A DNA stretch of 46,738 nucleotides from Bacilli bacterium (GCA_024408085.1 JAKSVH010000003.1:81157-127894); one strand, 5' to 3'; counted from the first letter of the stretch, positions 29,785 through 39,293 are shown. The notes: generated by a model not told the origin, from the letters alone. Numbers and translations: made by a program.

Positions 29785-32193
29785 ATGTTTAGTTCCACAA
29801 AAGAATTTAAAGCAGAGTTCAAGAAAAGATTACTTGAAAAGTACGCAAACAATGTCGAAGAATCACACATTTTCGAACAATATGATGTCTTAGGCAAAAT
29901 GGTCAGAGACTATGCTGGACAATACTGGAGAGAAACACGTGAAAAGGTTTTCGCAGATGGTAAGAAAGAACTTATCTATTTCTCAATGGAATTCCTTATT
30001 GGAAGACTCCTTGTTAACAATATGCAAAACCTTGGCATCTATGATGTTGCTAAGAAAGGTCTTGAAGAACTCGGTTTAGATATCAATAAATTAGAAGAAC
30101 AAGAATCTGATGCAGGTTTAGGCAATGGTGGTTTAGGCCGTCTTGCAGCTTGCTTCTTAGACTCAATTTCTTCACTCGGTTATCCAGTCACCGGAAACAC
30201 AATTCGTTATGAATATGGTTTCTTTAAACAACTTCTTGAAAAAGGTTACCAACTTGAAGTTCCAGATCAATGGTTAACAAACGGCTTCTGTTTCGAAGTT
30301 AGAAAACCAAAACACGCTGTTGAAATTCAATTTGGTGGTGAACCTGTTTCATTTATGAAACAAGATGGCTCTCTTGGTTTAAAGACAAAGAACGCAGTTC
30401 ACGTTAAAGCTGTTCCATATGATGTTTCTATTATTGGTTACAAGAATGAAGTTGTTAACACATTAAGACTTTGGGCTGCTGAACCAAGTGAAATACACTT
30501 ACCAAAGAACATGCCATTCGATGAATATTTATCAATGCTTAAGGAAATTTCACATGGTCTTTATCCAGATGATTCAACTGAAAAAGGTAAGTTATTAAGA
30601 CTTAGACAACAATACTTCTTAGTTTCCTCAGGACTTCAATCAATTTTAAGAGGCCACTTCAGAAGACATAAAACATTACTTAATTTACATGATCACTATG
30701 TCATGCAACTTAACGATACTCACCCAATCCTTGCAATTCCAGAATTAATGAGATTAATGATGGACGTTTATGGCTATGGTTGGGATGAAGCTTGGGGCGA
30801 AGTTACTAAAACAATCGCATTTACAAACCACACAATTATGCAAGAAGCACTTGAAAAGTGGCCAGTTGAATTCATTGGTAAAGTCTGTCCAAGATGTATG
30901 GATATTATTTGGGAAATTAACCGTAGATTTAACGGTTTCTTAGCAGATAATAACATTCCAATGGAAGTTAGAGACGATGTTCAAATTATTCGTGATGGAC
31001 GTGTCTATATGGCAAATCTTGGTGTTTATGCTTCATTCTCAGTAAATGGTGTTGCAAAACTTCACACCGATATTTTGAAGAAAGAAACATTTAAATATTT
31101 CTATGAACTTTTCCCAGAGAAGTTCAACAACAAGACAAATGGTGTCACTCATCGTAGATGGTTAATGTATTCTAACCCAAAACTTGCAGACTTGATTACT
31201 AGCAAAATTGGTCCAGGTTGGATCTTAGATATGGAACACGAAATTTCCAAATTTGGTGAATTCCAAAATGATGCTAAAGTTCAACAAGCAATGATTGACA
31301 TTAAGAAAGAGAATAAGCACGCTCTAGCAAAATATATTAAGGAAAAAATGGATATTGAAATTGATGAGAATTCCATTTTTGACGTTCAAATTAAGCGTAT
31401 GCACGCATACAAACGTCAAATCATGAAGATTCTCCACATCATTTATCTCTATCAAAGAATTAAATCAGATCCATCATTTACAATGTATCCAAAGACATTC
31501 ATCTTTGGTGCTAAAGCAGCTCCTTCATACGTGTACGCAAAAAAGATTATTCAACTCATTTTAGCAGTTGCTGAAGTAGTGAATAACGATCCAGAAGTCA
31601 GCAAATTCATGAAGATTGTCTTCGTTGAAAACTATGGCGTTACACTTGCAGAAAAGATTATTCCAGCAGCAGATGTTTCAGAACAAATTTCTACAGCATC
31701 CAAAGAAGCTTCAGGAACTTCTAATATGAAGTTAATGATGAACGGTGCTGTTACTCTTGGAACACTTGATGGTGCTAACGTCGAAATTCATGATTTAGTC
31801 GGAGAAGATAATTGTATTATCTTTGGTTTAACTTCTGACGAAGTTCTTAACTACTACGCATGTGGTGGTTATTCTCCATGGGATGTCTATAACTCAGATC
31901 CAAGAGTTAAACAAATTATGGATTCATTATTTAATGGTCCATGGACAAAGAAACCAGATCAATTCCAACTTATCTTTGATGAAATCATGAGAAACAATGA
32001 TACATTCTTCATCTTAAAAGATCTTCCAGCTTACATTGAAGCAATGGAAAAAGTTGATGAACTTTACAAAGATGAAAAGAATTGGGCTAAGATGTGCATT
32101 GTCAACGTTGCTCAATCAGGTTACTTTACATCTGATAGAACAATCAGAGACTACGTTAGAGACATCTGGCACTTAAAGAAAGTTAATGAATAA
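29785..32193 (+). CDS. glgP: Glycogen/alpha-glucan phosphorylase
   Basis: 802 aa, the usual length. Conserved features include ESDAGLGNGGLGRLAACFLDS near the N-terminus, QLNDTHP, the KRMHAYKRQ stretch, and the pyridoxal-phosphate lysine in EASGTSNMKLMMNGA followed by TLGTLDGANVEI. It releases glucose 1-phosphate from non-reducing ends of glycogen using phosphate. GGAAGG is placed nine bases before the start, and the gene follows glgB by 14 bases. With the branching and debranching enzymes around it, it completes the breakdown half of the pathway. Confidence 0.97.
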   Translation: MFSSTKEFKAEFKKRLLEKYANNVEESHIFEQYDVLGKMVRDYAGQYWRETREKVFADGKKELIYFSMEFLIGRLLVNNMQNLGIYDVAKKGLEELGLDINKLEEQESDAGLGNGGLGRLAACFLDSISSLGYPVTGNTIRYEYGFFKQLLEKGYQLEVPDQWLTNGFCFEVRKPKHAVEIQFGGEPVSFMKQDGSLGLKTKNAVHVKAVPYDVSIIGYKNEVVNTLRLWAAEPSEIHLPKNMPFDEYLSMLKEISHGLYPDDSTEKGKLLRLRQQYFLVSSGLQSILRGHFRRHKTLLNLHDHYVMQLNDTHPILAIPELMRLMMDVYGYGWDEAWGEVTKTIAFTNHTIMQEALEKWPVEFIGKVCPRCMDIIWEINRRFNGFLADNNIPMEVRDDVQIIRDGRVYMANLGVYASFSVNGVAKLHTDILKKETFKYFYELFPEKFNNKTNGVTHRRWLMYSNPKLADLITSKIGPGWILDMEHEISKFGEFQNDAKVQQAMIDIKKENKHALAKYIKEKMDIEIDENSIFDVQIKRMHAYKRQIMKILHIIYLYQRIKSDPSFTMYPKTFIFGAKAAPSYVYAKKIIQLILAVAEVVNNDPEVSKFMKIVFVENYGVTLAEKIIPAADVSEQISTASKEASGTSNMKLMMNGAVTLGTLDGANVEIHDLVGEDNCIIFGLTSDEVLNYYACGGYSPWDVYNSDPRVKQIMDSLFNGPWTKKPDQFQLIFDEIMRNNDTFFILKDLPAYIEAMEKVDELYKDEKNWAKMCIVNVAQSGYFTSDRTIRDYVRDIWHLKKVNE

Positions 32194-32689
32194 TATGGAA
32201 AAGATTAATCTAGCAAAGCTATATGATTTACAAGCAGATTTAGATAAAGAAATCGCTAAAAATCATGGCTGTACATATGAATCAACACATGAGAAAAGGC
32301 TTTTGGCCTTAATCATTGAAATTGGTGAACTTGCCAATGAGACAAGATGTTTTAAGTTTTGGTCAAATAAAGGGCCTTCTCCAAAGGAGATTACAATGGA
32401 TGAATACGCAGACGGTCTTCATTTCTTTCTCTCACTTGGAATTCCTTTAAAGACTGAAAAGATGGAATATGAACTTTCAAAAAATGAAGGGGAATTAACT
32501 CTTCAATTCCACGAAGTTTATAGACTCATCGTTGACTTAAAAGAACATTATGATCTTGCTCATTACACTAAGGCACTTCAATATTATTTGAATATTGTTT
32601 TGTCTTTAGGTTATCACGCAGAAGACATTACACAAGCATATTTAGCTAAGCTAGAAGTTAATCATACTAGACAAGCTACAAATTATTAA
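32186..32689 (+). CDS. Dimeric (all-alpha, MazG-like) dUTPase
   Basis: 167 aa. Metal-binding motifs of the dUTPase_2 family are present: EIGE (45-48) with Glu52, then the FKFWSNKGPS segment, then ExxD (Glu73, Asp76). It hydrolyses dUTP (and often dUDP) to dUMP, keeping uracil out of DNA and feeding thymidylate synthesis. The start at 32186 overlaps the glgP stop by eight bases; an alternative ATG at 32195 directly after that stop would remove three residues. It lies inside the glycogen operon between glgP and malQ with no pathway link that can be seen. Confidence 0.85.
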   Translation: MNNMEKINLAKLYDLQADLDKEIAKNHGCTYESTHEKRLLALIIEIGELANETRCFKFWSNKGPSPKEITMDEYADGLHFFLSLGIPLKTEKMEYELSKNEGELTLQFHEVYRLIVDLKEHYDLAHYTKALQYYLNIVLSLGYHAEDITQAYLAKLEVNHTRQATNY

Positions 32690-32703
32690 AAGAAGGTAAT
32701 TTT

Positions 32704-34119
32704 ATGGGAAAACATGGCGTTTTACTTGCAGTATCTTCCTTACCAGGAAAATATGGCGTTGGAGACTTCTCTGACGAAGCATTCAAGTTTGTTGATATGC
32801 TTGCAAACCACAAAGTTGATTTATGGCAAATTTTGCCATTAAATCCAATTGGTTATGGACATAGTCCATATCAACCATTTTCATCTTACGCTTTTGATGA
32901 AATTTACATTTCAATTGAAGATCTTCAAAAAAGACATCTCCTTGGTCGTGTAAATAAAGTCAGAGCACGTTCAATGGCTGATTATGAAAAGGCAAGATAC
33001 ATTAAAGAACAAGCAATTTGGAAAGCATTTGAGGTCTTCAAACAAAATCCAAAAAATATGGCAAAACTAGATAAATTTATCAAGGAGAACCCATATATTG
33101 AAGAATACGCAGCATTTATTACTTTAAAAGAGTTTAACTGTGGTTATTCATGGAATGAATGGAGATTCTTTGAAAAAGATAGACCAGAAGATTTCGCATA
33201 CTTAAAGGCCAAACACGCTTTTGCTCAAATGATTTTAACTGAAGAATGGAACAAAATTAGAGCTTATGCAAATAAGCACAACATTAAAATTATTGGCGAT
33301 GTTCCTTTCTATGTTGGCTATGACTCAAGCGATGTTTATTTCCATAGAGAATCCTTCATGTTAGATAGAGAAAATAAACCAACTTGTATTGCTGGTGTAC
33401 CACCAGATTACTTTAGTAAAGATGGTCAAAGATGGGGCAATCCAATCTGGAATTGGGATTATCTTTATGAACATGATTTCAAGGCAATGATGGATAGAAT
33501 TTTCTTTGCAAGTAAGTTTTATGACATTATTCGTCTCGATCACTTTAGAGCATTCGATTCATACTGGGCAATTAACCCAGCATGCCCAACAGCAGTTGAT
33601 GGAGAATGGCGTTATCCAGATGGATATAGATTCTTCCGTCGCTTCTTTGAAAAATATCCAGATGTTCAACTTATTGTTGAAGATTTAGGCGATTTACGTC
33701 CAGAAGTTTTGTATCTTAGAGATACATTCATGCTTGCAGGAATGAGGGAAATCGAATTTACAATTTGGGATGACGAATTCAATAACAAACATATTGAACG
33801 TGAAAACCAAGTCTATTACACATCCACACACGATAACGAAACACTCGCACAATGGATTGCAACTCTTTCAAAAGATGAGAAAACTAAGCTTAATAACAGA
33901 ATGAATGAACTTGGCATTACTGGTAAAAACCTTTGTGAAAAGCTCATTAAATATGCTTATCGTAGACAAGAAAGAATTGTCATCGCATCTGTTTCAGATA
34001 TTTTAAATTTAAACAAAACTCATCGTATGAATATTCCAGGTATTGTTAACGATGTTAACTGGAGATTCAAACTTCAAGGTTTTAGACAACTCGGAAAACA
34101 ATTATCAAAATTTTTCTAA
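32704..34119 (+). CDS. malQ: 4-alpha-glucanotransferase (amylomaltase)
   Basis: 471 aa, GH77. The N-terminus has VSSLPGKYGVGDFSDEA and the LPLNPIGYGHSPYQPFSSYA substrate-site stretch. Catalytic residues are Asp279 (RLDHFRAF), Glu326 (VEDLGDL) and Asp377 (STHDNET). It moves maltooligosaccharide units between alpha-1,4 glucans, so it recycles short chains left by phosphorylase and debranching enzyme. It is slightly shorter than typical MalQ (~500 aa) but complete in motifs. GAAGG precedes the start. Confidence 0.95.
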   Translation: MGKHGVLLAVSSLPGKYGVGDFSDEAFKFVDMLANHKVDLWQILPLNPIGYGHSPYQPFSSYAFDEIYISIEDLQKRHLLGRVNKVRARSMADYEKARYIKEQAIWKAFEVFKQNPKNMAKLDKFIKENPYIEEYAAFITLKEFNCGYSWNEWRFFEKDRPEDFAYLKAKHAFAQMILTEEWNKIRAYANKHNIKIIGDVPFYVGYDSSDVYFHRESFMLDRENKPTCIAGVPPDYFSKDGQRWGNPIWNWDYLYEHDFKAMMDRIFFASKFYDIIRLDHFRAFDSYWAINPACPTAVDGEWRYPDGYRFFRRFFEKYPDVQLIVEDLGDLRPEVLYLRDTFMLAGMREIEFTIWDDEFNNKHIERENQVYYTSTHDNETLAQWIATLSKDEKTKLNNRMNELGITGKNLCEKLIKYAYRRQERIVIASVSDILNLNKTHRMNIPGIVNDVNWRFKLQGFRQLGKQLSKFF

Positions 34120-34126
34120 TTAAATT

Positions 34127-36664
34127 ATGTCGTTAAGAAATTCTTATAGAGAATGTATTCAAATACATTACCAAAGAGATGACTCCAATTACAAAAATTG
34201 GGCTCTTTGGTTATGGGAATTTCCACAAGGAAATGGTAAAGAATACCAATTCACCGGAAGAGATGAATATGGCGTTTTTGCAAACCTTCCGTTAACAACT
34301 TGGTCTTGCTTAGTAAGAACCAACAACCTTGGTTTAATCATTAAATCCAAAGGAACTTGGAATGAAAAAGACGGACCAGATAGAGTAATTAAATTTTCTA
34401 AATTGCATCACGATAAATTTGGAATTTATCACGTTTATCTTAAAGATGGTTTAGATGATGTTTTTGATAACCAAGAATTAGAAAAATCTAACATTATTAA
34501 CTACGCTAGATTTATTAACTTTACTTCATTTGAAGTCAAAACAAGTGACACATTCCAAGAATTTTCAATTTACAAAAACAAACAATTCTTTAAGAATGTT
34601 AAACTTCAAAAACCTGTAAAAGAAACAGTCTATGAAATAAATAAAGATGTTGATATTACTTTTGATGATCTTTATGAAGTAGAAATTAATTTCTATGAGA
34701 CCCAAAAAACATCAAGAGAACCAATTACTCACAGCTTACTTTATAGAACTAAAAAGTTCGAGAAAATGTATGAATATAATGGAGAATTAGGGGCAATTTA
34801 CACTAAAAAGGCAACAACCTTTAAAGTTTGGTCTCCTGTTTCTAGCGCAATTACTTTAAGACTTTATAACAAAGGAACTCCAAATTATATTGTTGGTAAA
34901 AAAGGAATTGATAAACCGTTTAGAGAAATACCAATGGTCAAAGATGAACACGGTGTTTTCTCTACAACTGTTCATAAAAACTTGGAAGGTAAGTACTATA
35001 CTTACGTAGTTACAAATGCACTTCATGAGCAATCAGAAGTAGTGGATCCATACGCAAAATCTACAGGTGTCAATGGATTAAGAGGAATGATTGTTAATTT
35101 TGAAAGAACCAATCCAGCTGGATTTAAAGATATTGAAATCAATCCTATTAACCCAAAACATTTAACAATTTACGAAACTCATATTGCAGATATTACTTCT
35201 AGTAATACTTGGACAAATGTTAAGAAATTTAGAAAGCTCGAAAAGACTTTCTTGGGAGCTTGTTTAGAGGGTACAACATACAGCGAAAACGGTAAAACCG
35301 TTTCTACTGGTTTTGACCACATTAAAGAACTTGGCGTAAATGCTGTTGAGCTTCTTCCAATTTTTGACCAAGCAAATGACGAAATTCATCCAACATTTAA
35401 CTGGGGTTATAACCCAATTAACTACAACACTTTAGAAGGTGCTTATTCAACAAATCCATTCAATGGTTACACTAGAATTCGTGAGTTCAAACAACTCGTT
35501 AAGAAATATCATGACAATGGCATGAACATCATCATGGATGTTGTTTTCAACCACATGAATGGTGCTCCAGGAAGTAACTTTGATGTTATTATGCCTGGCT
35601 ATTACTTTAGATATCATCACAACGGAACCTTATCGAATGGATCTGGTTGCGGAAACGAAACTTCATCAGAACTTCCAATGATGAGAAAGTTCATGATTGA
35701 CTCAGTAATGTTTTTCGCAAAAGAATACAAATTAGGTGGTTTTAGATTCGACTTAATGGGCCTTCATGATTTAGACACAATGGAAGAATTATCCAGGAAT
35801 TTGAAGGATTTTAATAAAAATATCGTGATTTTTGGTGAACCTTGGTGTGGTGGAGGAAGCGCTCTTCCATTTAAGGATAGTGCAGTCCAATACAATATTC
35901 CTAAGTTTAAAGGTTATGGTGCATTCAACGATAAAATTAGAGAATCATTAGTCCATTTAAACAATGAACCAACATACACAGGCTGGTGTGGAAATAGTAA
36001 GTTTTTGCCAGATGAAGGCGAGACAAATCAAGTTGTTGCAGCTGTTAAAGGTATGATTTTTGGAATGGGTGAAGGATTTGATGATCCAAATACACAAGTT
36101 AACTATGTTACTTGCCACGATAACCACACAATGTACGATAAACTCAAAGCTTCTAATTTCAAAGATGAAGCTGAGATTAAAAAGGTTTCAACTCTTGCCC
36201 ATTCAATTGTCTTTACTTCGAACGGAATTTCTTTCATGCTCGCAGGTGAAGAATTTTTAAGAACAAAAGGTGGCTGTGAGAACTCATATAATGCTCCTTA
36301 CGGAGTAAATGCTTTAGATTATTCTTTGAAAGTGAAGAATTACGATATGTTCAAGATTTTCCAAAAGTTAATTAAATTTAAACAAAACGTTTATGAACTA
36401 GCACTTGAAAAAGGTTTGAACAATTTACTTAAAGTTGATTCAGAAGATTTAAACTTAATTTCCTATGCATTAGCAGACAAAGACACAAATAGGCTTTATT
36501 TAGTGTTCCACATGAATGGTTATAGAAATGGTGGTGCACACATTGTTGATTTAAGTGGCTACAAACTTTATCTTGATACAATCAATTCTCATAAATCTTT
36601 AGGAGCTAAAACTTCATTAGTTCCATACGAAACATTAATTTGTTACAAAGAAAGAAATGAATAG
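34127..36664 (+). CDS. Cytoplasmic type I pullulanase (glycogen debranching)
   Basis: 845 aa. A CBM41-like domain at about 10-110 (IHYQRDDSNYKNWALWLWEF) is followed by a CBM48 domain at about 205-300 and the GH13 barrel. The pullulanase signature appears as FNWGYNP near 424-430. Catalytic residues are Asp542 (GGFRFDLMG), Glu571 (FGEPWCGG) and Asp665 (CHDNH). It hydrolyses alpha-1,6 branches. There is no signal peptide, so it should act on intracellular glycogen together with the phosphorylase. It starts eight bases after malQ without a clear ribosome site and overlaps the next gene by eight bases. Confidence 0.9.
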   Translation: MSLRNSYRECIQIHYQRDDSNYKNWALWLWEFPQGNGKEYQFTGRDEYGVFANLPLTTWSCLVRTNNLGLIIKSKGTWNEKDGPDRVIKFSKLHHDKFGIYHVYLKDGLDDVFDNQELEKSNIINYARFINFTSFEVKTSDTFQEFSIYKNKQFFKNVKLQKPVKETVYEINKDVDITFDDLYEVEINFYETQKTSREPITHSLLYRTKKFEKMYEYNGELGAIYTKKATTFKVWSPVSSAITLRLYNKGTPNYIVGKKGIDKPFREIPMVKDEHGVFSTTVHKNLEGKYYTYVVTNALHEQSEVVDPYAKSTGVNGLRGMIVNFERTNPAGFKDIEINPINPKHLTIYETHIADITSSNTWTNVKKFRKLEKTFLGACLEGTTYSENGKTVSTGFDHIKELGVNAVELLPIFDQANDEIHPTFNWGYNPINYNTLEGAYSTNPFNGYTRIREFKQLVKKYHDNGMNIIMDVVFNHMNGAPGSNFDVIMPGYYFRYHHNGTLSNGSGCGNETSSELPMMRKFMIDSVMFFAKEYKLGGFRFDLMGLHDLDTMEELSRNLKDFNKNIVIFGEPWCGGGSALPFKDSAVQYNIPKFKGYGAFNDKIRESLVHLNNEPTYTGWCGNSKFLPDEGETNQVVAAVKGMIFGMGEGFDDPNTQVNYVTCHDNHTMYDKLKASNFKDEAEIKKVSTLAHSIVFTSNGISFMLAGEEFLRTKGGCENSYNAPYGVNALDYSLKVKNYDMFKIFQKLIKFKQNVYELALEKGLNNLLKVDSEDLNLISYALADKDTNRLYLVFHMNGYRNGGAHIVDLSGYKLYLDTINSHKSLGAKTSLVPYETLICYKERNE

Positions 36665-37448
36665 CAAAATAACTACTGGACATCTAGACATTGTTGAACT
36701 ACCCTTTTTAAACACGAAAAGAGCAGTTAGAATCTGGACTCCAGACGATTATAGTAATGATAAAAAATACCCCGTCATTTATATGCATGACGGTCAAAAT
36801 ATTTTTAACTTTTTTGATAAAAGTATGGAGATGTGGAACCTCAACGAAATGGTTTCAGATTGCATCATTGTTGGAGTTGATCATGGCGGCGTAAAAAGGA
36901 TAGATGAACTTTCTCCAAAAGCATGGACAAAATATGGTAAAAATGCGCCTTATGTTTGTAAACCTTGTGGCGAAGAATATTGTGACTTTTTAGTGAACAC
37001 AGTTATGAAATTTGTGAACGAAAATTACAGCACAAAACAAGGCAGAGAATTTACATCAATTGGTGGTTCATCAATGGGTGGAATTATGTCGCTTTATATT
37101 GCCCTTGCTTACAAAGAAATCTTCGGAAAAGCCTATGTCTTCTCTCCAGCATTTAAAGTGTATTCTACTGGGTTTTTTGAGAAATATCTCCAGGAAAACC
37201 CGATTATTTTAGAAAATTTACCTTACCTTTACATTGCTTCTGGAGGCACTCATGGAGCTGAAAGAAAAGGCTCTGGCGGAGATGAATCTATCATTGCAAA
37301 ATATGTTCCTTACATTAAAGAAGAACTTATAAAAAGAGGCTATTCAAAAGAGAAAATTGAAACCAAAATTTTAGAGGGTAGAGTTCATCATGAAACAACT
37401 TGGAGAGAGCTATTCCCAAGTGCCTACAAATGGTTAGAAAATAAATAA
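36657..37448 (+). CDS. Putative esterase of the esterase-D/CE1-like alpha/beta hydrolase fold
   Basis: 263 aa. VIYMHDGQNIF and the nucleophile elbow GGSSMGG (Ser139) are typical of the putative esterase family; the catalytic His is probably His244 or His245 in VHHETTW. No signal peptide is present. Related enzymes hydrolyse ester bonds on sugars, siderophores or small thioesters, so the substrate is unknown. Its start overlaps the pullulanase gene by eight bases, making it the last gene of the operon; a role in handling modified glucans is possible but only suggested by position. Confidence 0.8.
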   Translation: MNSKITTGHLDIVELPFLNTKRAVRIWTPDDYSNDKKYPVIYMHDGQNIFNFFDKSMEMWNLNEMVSDCIIVGVDHGGVKRIDELSPKAWTKYGKNAPYVCKPCGEEYCDFLVNTVMKFVNENYSTKQGREFTSIGGSSMGGIMSLYIALAYKEIFGKAYVFSPAFKVYSTGFFEKYLQENPIILENLPYLYIASGGTHGAERKGSGGDESIIAKYVPYIKEELIKRGYSKEKIETKILEGRVHHETTWRELFPSAYKWLENK

Positions 37449-37449
37449 G

Positions 37450-37480
37450 AAAATGCGAACCAAATTTGGCTCGCATTTTT
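37450..37480. terminator. Convergent terminator of the glycogen operon
   Basis: AAAATGCGA plus CCAAA pairs with TTTGG plus TCGCATTTT with one internal mismatch; a T-run follows on the plus strand and an A-run precedes. It serves both the esterase gene and the convergent DUF523 gene. Confidence 0.75.
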
Positions 37481-37481
37481 C

Positions 37482-37913
37482 TTATAATAATTTGTCTATT
37501 TCGTCTTCGCTATAGACTTCAATTCCTTTTGATTTTAGAAGCTTAGCGGTGACTCCCATTCCTGGAATCAAACGATCCATGAAGTAACCGTTATGAATCA
37601 TATGTGTTCCGCAACTTGGAGAGTTTTCTTTTAATACTGCTTTTGTGATTCCAAGGTATTGGCAGAGCATCAATGCTTTGCTAGCGCCAGTCTCGAAGTT
37701 TTTAGTAACATTTGTTCCGTCTTTCATTATGACTTGGCTTCCTTTAATCTCGCTAGGATTTCTAGGACATTTAAGTCCGCCTTCCATTTCTGGACAGAAT
37801 AAAACTAACTCATATTTTTCTTTGAGTTTTTCTACATCAGGATGATATTTTCCCTGACCTTTGTAATTACATTTTTCGCCTACTAAACAAGCACTAATCA
37901 ATATTTTTTGCAT
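37482..37913 (-). CDS. DUF523 family protein
   Basis: 143 aa. The family pattern is clear: ISACLVGEKCNYKGQGK at the N-terminus, LFCPEMEGGLKCPRNPSEI in the middle, and KENSPSCGTHMIHNG near residue 95. The conserved cysteines suggest metal or cluster binding, but the family has no established biochemical role. The promoter TTACAA (37942-37947), 16 bases, TAAAAT (37920-37925) ends six bases before the ATG with no ribosome site, so a leaderless mRNA is likely. It is divergent from the YgjP-like gene. Confidence 0.85.
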   Translation of the reverse strand: MQKILISACLVGEKCNYKGQGKYHPDVEKLKEKYELVLFCPEMEGGLKCPRNPSEIKGSQVIMKDGTNVTKNFETGASKALMLCQYLGITKAVLKENSPSCGTHMIHNGYFMDRLIPGMGVTAKLLKSKGIEVYSEDEIDKLL

Positions 37914-37919
37914 ATGAGT

Positions 37920-37950
37920 ATTTTAACAACAATTATTTTTGTTGTAAAAT
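37920..37950. promoter_or_regulatory. Interlocked divergent promoters
   Basis: Plus strand: TTAACA (37923-37928), 16 bases, TAAAAT (37945-37950), for the gene at 37958. Minus strand: TTACAA (37942-37947), 16 bases, TAAAAT (37920-37925), for the gene at 37913. Each -35 overlaps the -10 of the other, so the same ~31 bases serve both directions. The internal inverted repeat ACAACAA/TTGTTGT adds two-fold symmetry. Confidence 0.6.
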
Positions 37951-37957
37951 ATAAAAT

Positions 37958-38578
37958 ATGGAAATTCCAGCATTTATCTATGTCTATAAGGGAAAACAAT
38001 ATAATGTTTTCATTTCAAAACGTTTTCAACGAAACATTTATTATAGATTTAGAAAAGATGGTTTCTATGTATCTTGTCCTCGATTAACTTCCCGTTTAAC
38101 AATCACACAAGGACTAGATAAATTCGCAGGGAAGTTAATCGCTCAATTTGAGAAAAGAAATGGTAATTATTCTTTCTCGGAGAATTACATTTACATTCTT
38201 GGAGAAAGATACGAACTTAGTCAGTTTCATTTAGAAAATGACAAGGACGTCCTTGATTTTCTCATCGAGAAGGCTAAAGTAGTGTTCTTTAATTTAGTTC
38301 GAAAGAACGAAGAAATAATGGGTATAAAAAATCCATACAAAATTAAAATAAAGAATACAGGTTCTCAGTTTGGTTCAAACTCGAAGCAAACTCATACTTT
38401 ATCCTTCCAATTCAATTTGATTCACTATAGTGAAGAAATAATTGAATCGGTAGTGATCCATGAGCTTGCTCATGATTTCTACAGAAACCATCAAGAAGGT
38501 TTCTATGAAGTGGTGTACAAATACTGCCCAAAATATAAAGAAATACAGAAAAAACTTAAGAAAGGAATTCACAAATGA
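37958..38578 (+). CDS. YgjP-like (SprT/DUF45) zinc metallopeptidase
   Basis: 206 aa. The zinc motif HELAH (168-172) is followed by the NHQEGFYEVVYKYCPKY stretch typical of the YgjP/DUF45 family, in which the C-terminal region supplies the third ligand. The N-terminal half is beta-rich. The family is thought to be a soluble protease or partner of restriction-related proteins, but the substrate is unknown. A -10 hexamer ends seven bases before the ATG. The stop (TGA) overlaps the next start in ATGA. Confidence 0.85.
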   Translation: MEIPAFIYVYKGKQYNVFISKRFQRNIYYRFRKDGFYVSCPRLTSRLTITQGLDKFAGKLIAQFEKRNGNYSFSENYIYILGERYELSQFHLENDKDVLDFLIEKAKVVFFNLVRKNEEIMGIKNPYKIKIKNTGSQFGSNSKQTHTLSFQFNLIHYSEEIIESVVIHELAHDFYRNHQEGFYEVVYKYCPKYKEIQKKLKKGIHK

Positions 38579-39291
38579 TATACGAAATTAAATCAAGACA
38601 AAACGATAAGATTAAAGAAGTTGTGAAACTTTCAAATATGAAATCTTCTAAAGAAGCAAAACTTTTTAAGATCGAAGGATTTCATGCATTTGAAATGGCT
38701 TTAGAAGCAAAGGCTGTTAAATCAGTCTTTACTTATAAAGAAATAAAAGATTTGCCATCTAATATTCCTCAATACATTGTTTCAAAAGAAATAATGGAGA
38801 AGATTTCATATGCTAAAAATCCACAAGGCGTAGTGGTAGTGTGTAACTACATTCCAGTAAGAGCAATAACATCAAATAAAGTCTTACTTCTAGATGATGT
38901 TTGTGATCCTGGAAATGTCGGAACACTTTTAAGAACTGCTTTAGCGTTCGGATATAAAGATGTAATTATGCTTGGAGGTTGTTCTCAATACAATGAGAAG
39001 GTTCTCCAATCAACTCAAGGTGCAATCTTTAAATTAAATATCGTCAACGATATTGATATAAATAGTCTAAAAGACTATGAAATACTCGCTACAGAAATAA
39101 AAGGCTCAGTGGAACTTTCTAAAGTTACACCTGGACCTAAACACATCCTTGTGCTCGGAAACGAAGCACATGGAGTGTCAAATAAAATCCTCTCACTTGC
39201 AAGTAAGAGGATTAGAATTGATATTTCTGATATCGAGTCACTTAACGTTGCTGTTGCAGGAGCAATTGCAATGTATAAGTTATCTAATTAA
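38575..39291 (+). CDS. SpoU/TrmH-family RNA 2'-O-ribose methyltransferase
   Basis: 238 aa. An N-terminal substrate-binding domain (KSRQNDKIKEVVKL, IEGFHAFEMAL) is followed by the SPOUT knot with its three motifs: DDVCDPGNVGTLLRTALAFG, VLGNEAHGVS and SLNVAVAGAIAMYKL. It methylates a ribose in rRNA or tRNA using S-adenosylmethionine; the target cannot be assigned. It is often annotated near pheS in Bacillota, and pheS lies about 7 kb further on here. The start overlaps the YgjP-like gene by four bases. Its end is two bases from that of the convergent HPt gene. Confidence 0.9.
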   Translation: MIYEIKSRQNDKIKEVVKLSNMKSSKEAKLFKIEGFHAFEMALEAKAVKSVFTYKEIKDLPSNIPQYIVSKEIMEKISYAKNPQGVVVVCNYIPVRAITSNKVLLLDDVCDPGNVGTLLRTALAFGYKDVIMLGGCSQYNEKVLQSTQGAIFKLNIVNDIDINSLKDYEILATEIKGSVELSKVTPGPKHILVLGNEAHGVSNKILSLASKRIRIDISDIESLNVAVAGAIAMYKLSN

Positions 39292-39293
39292 CT

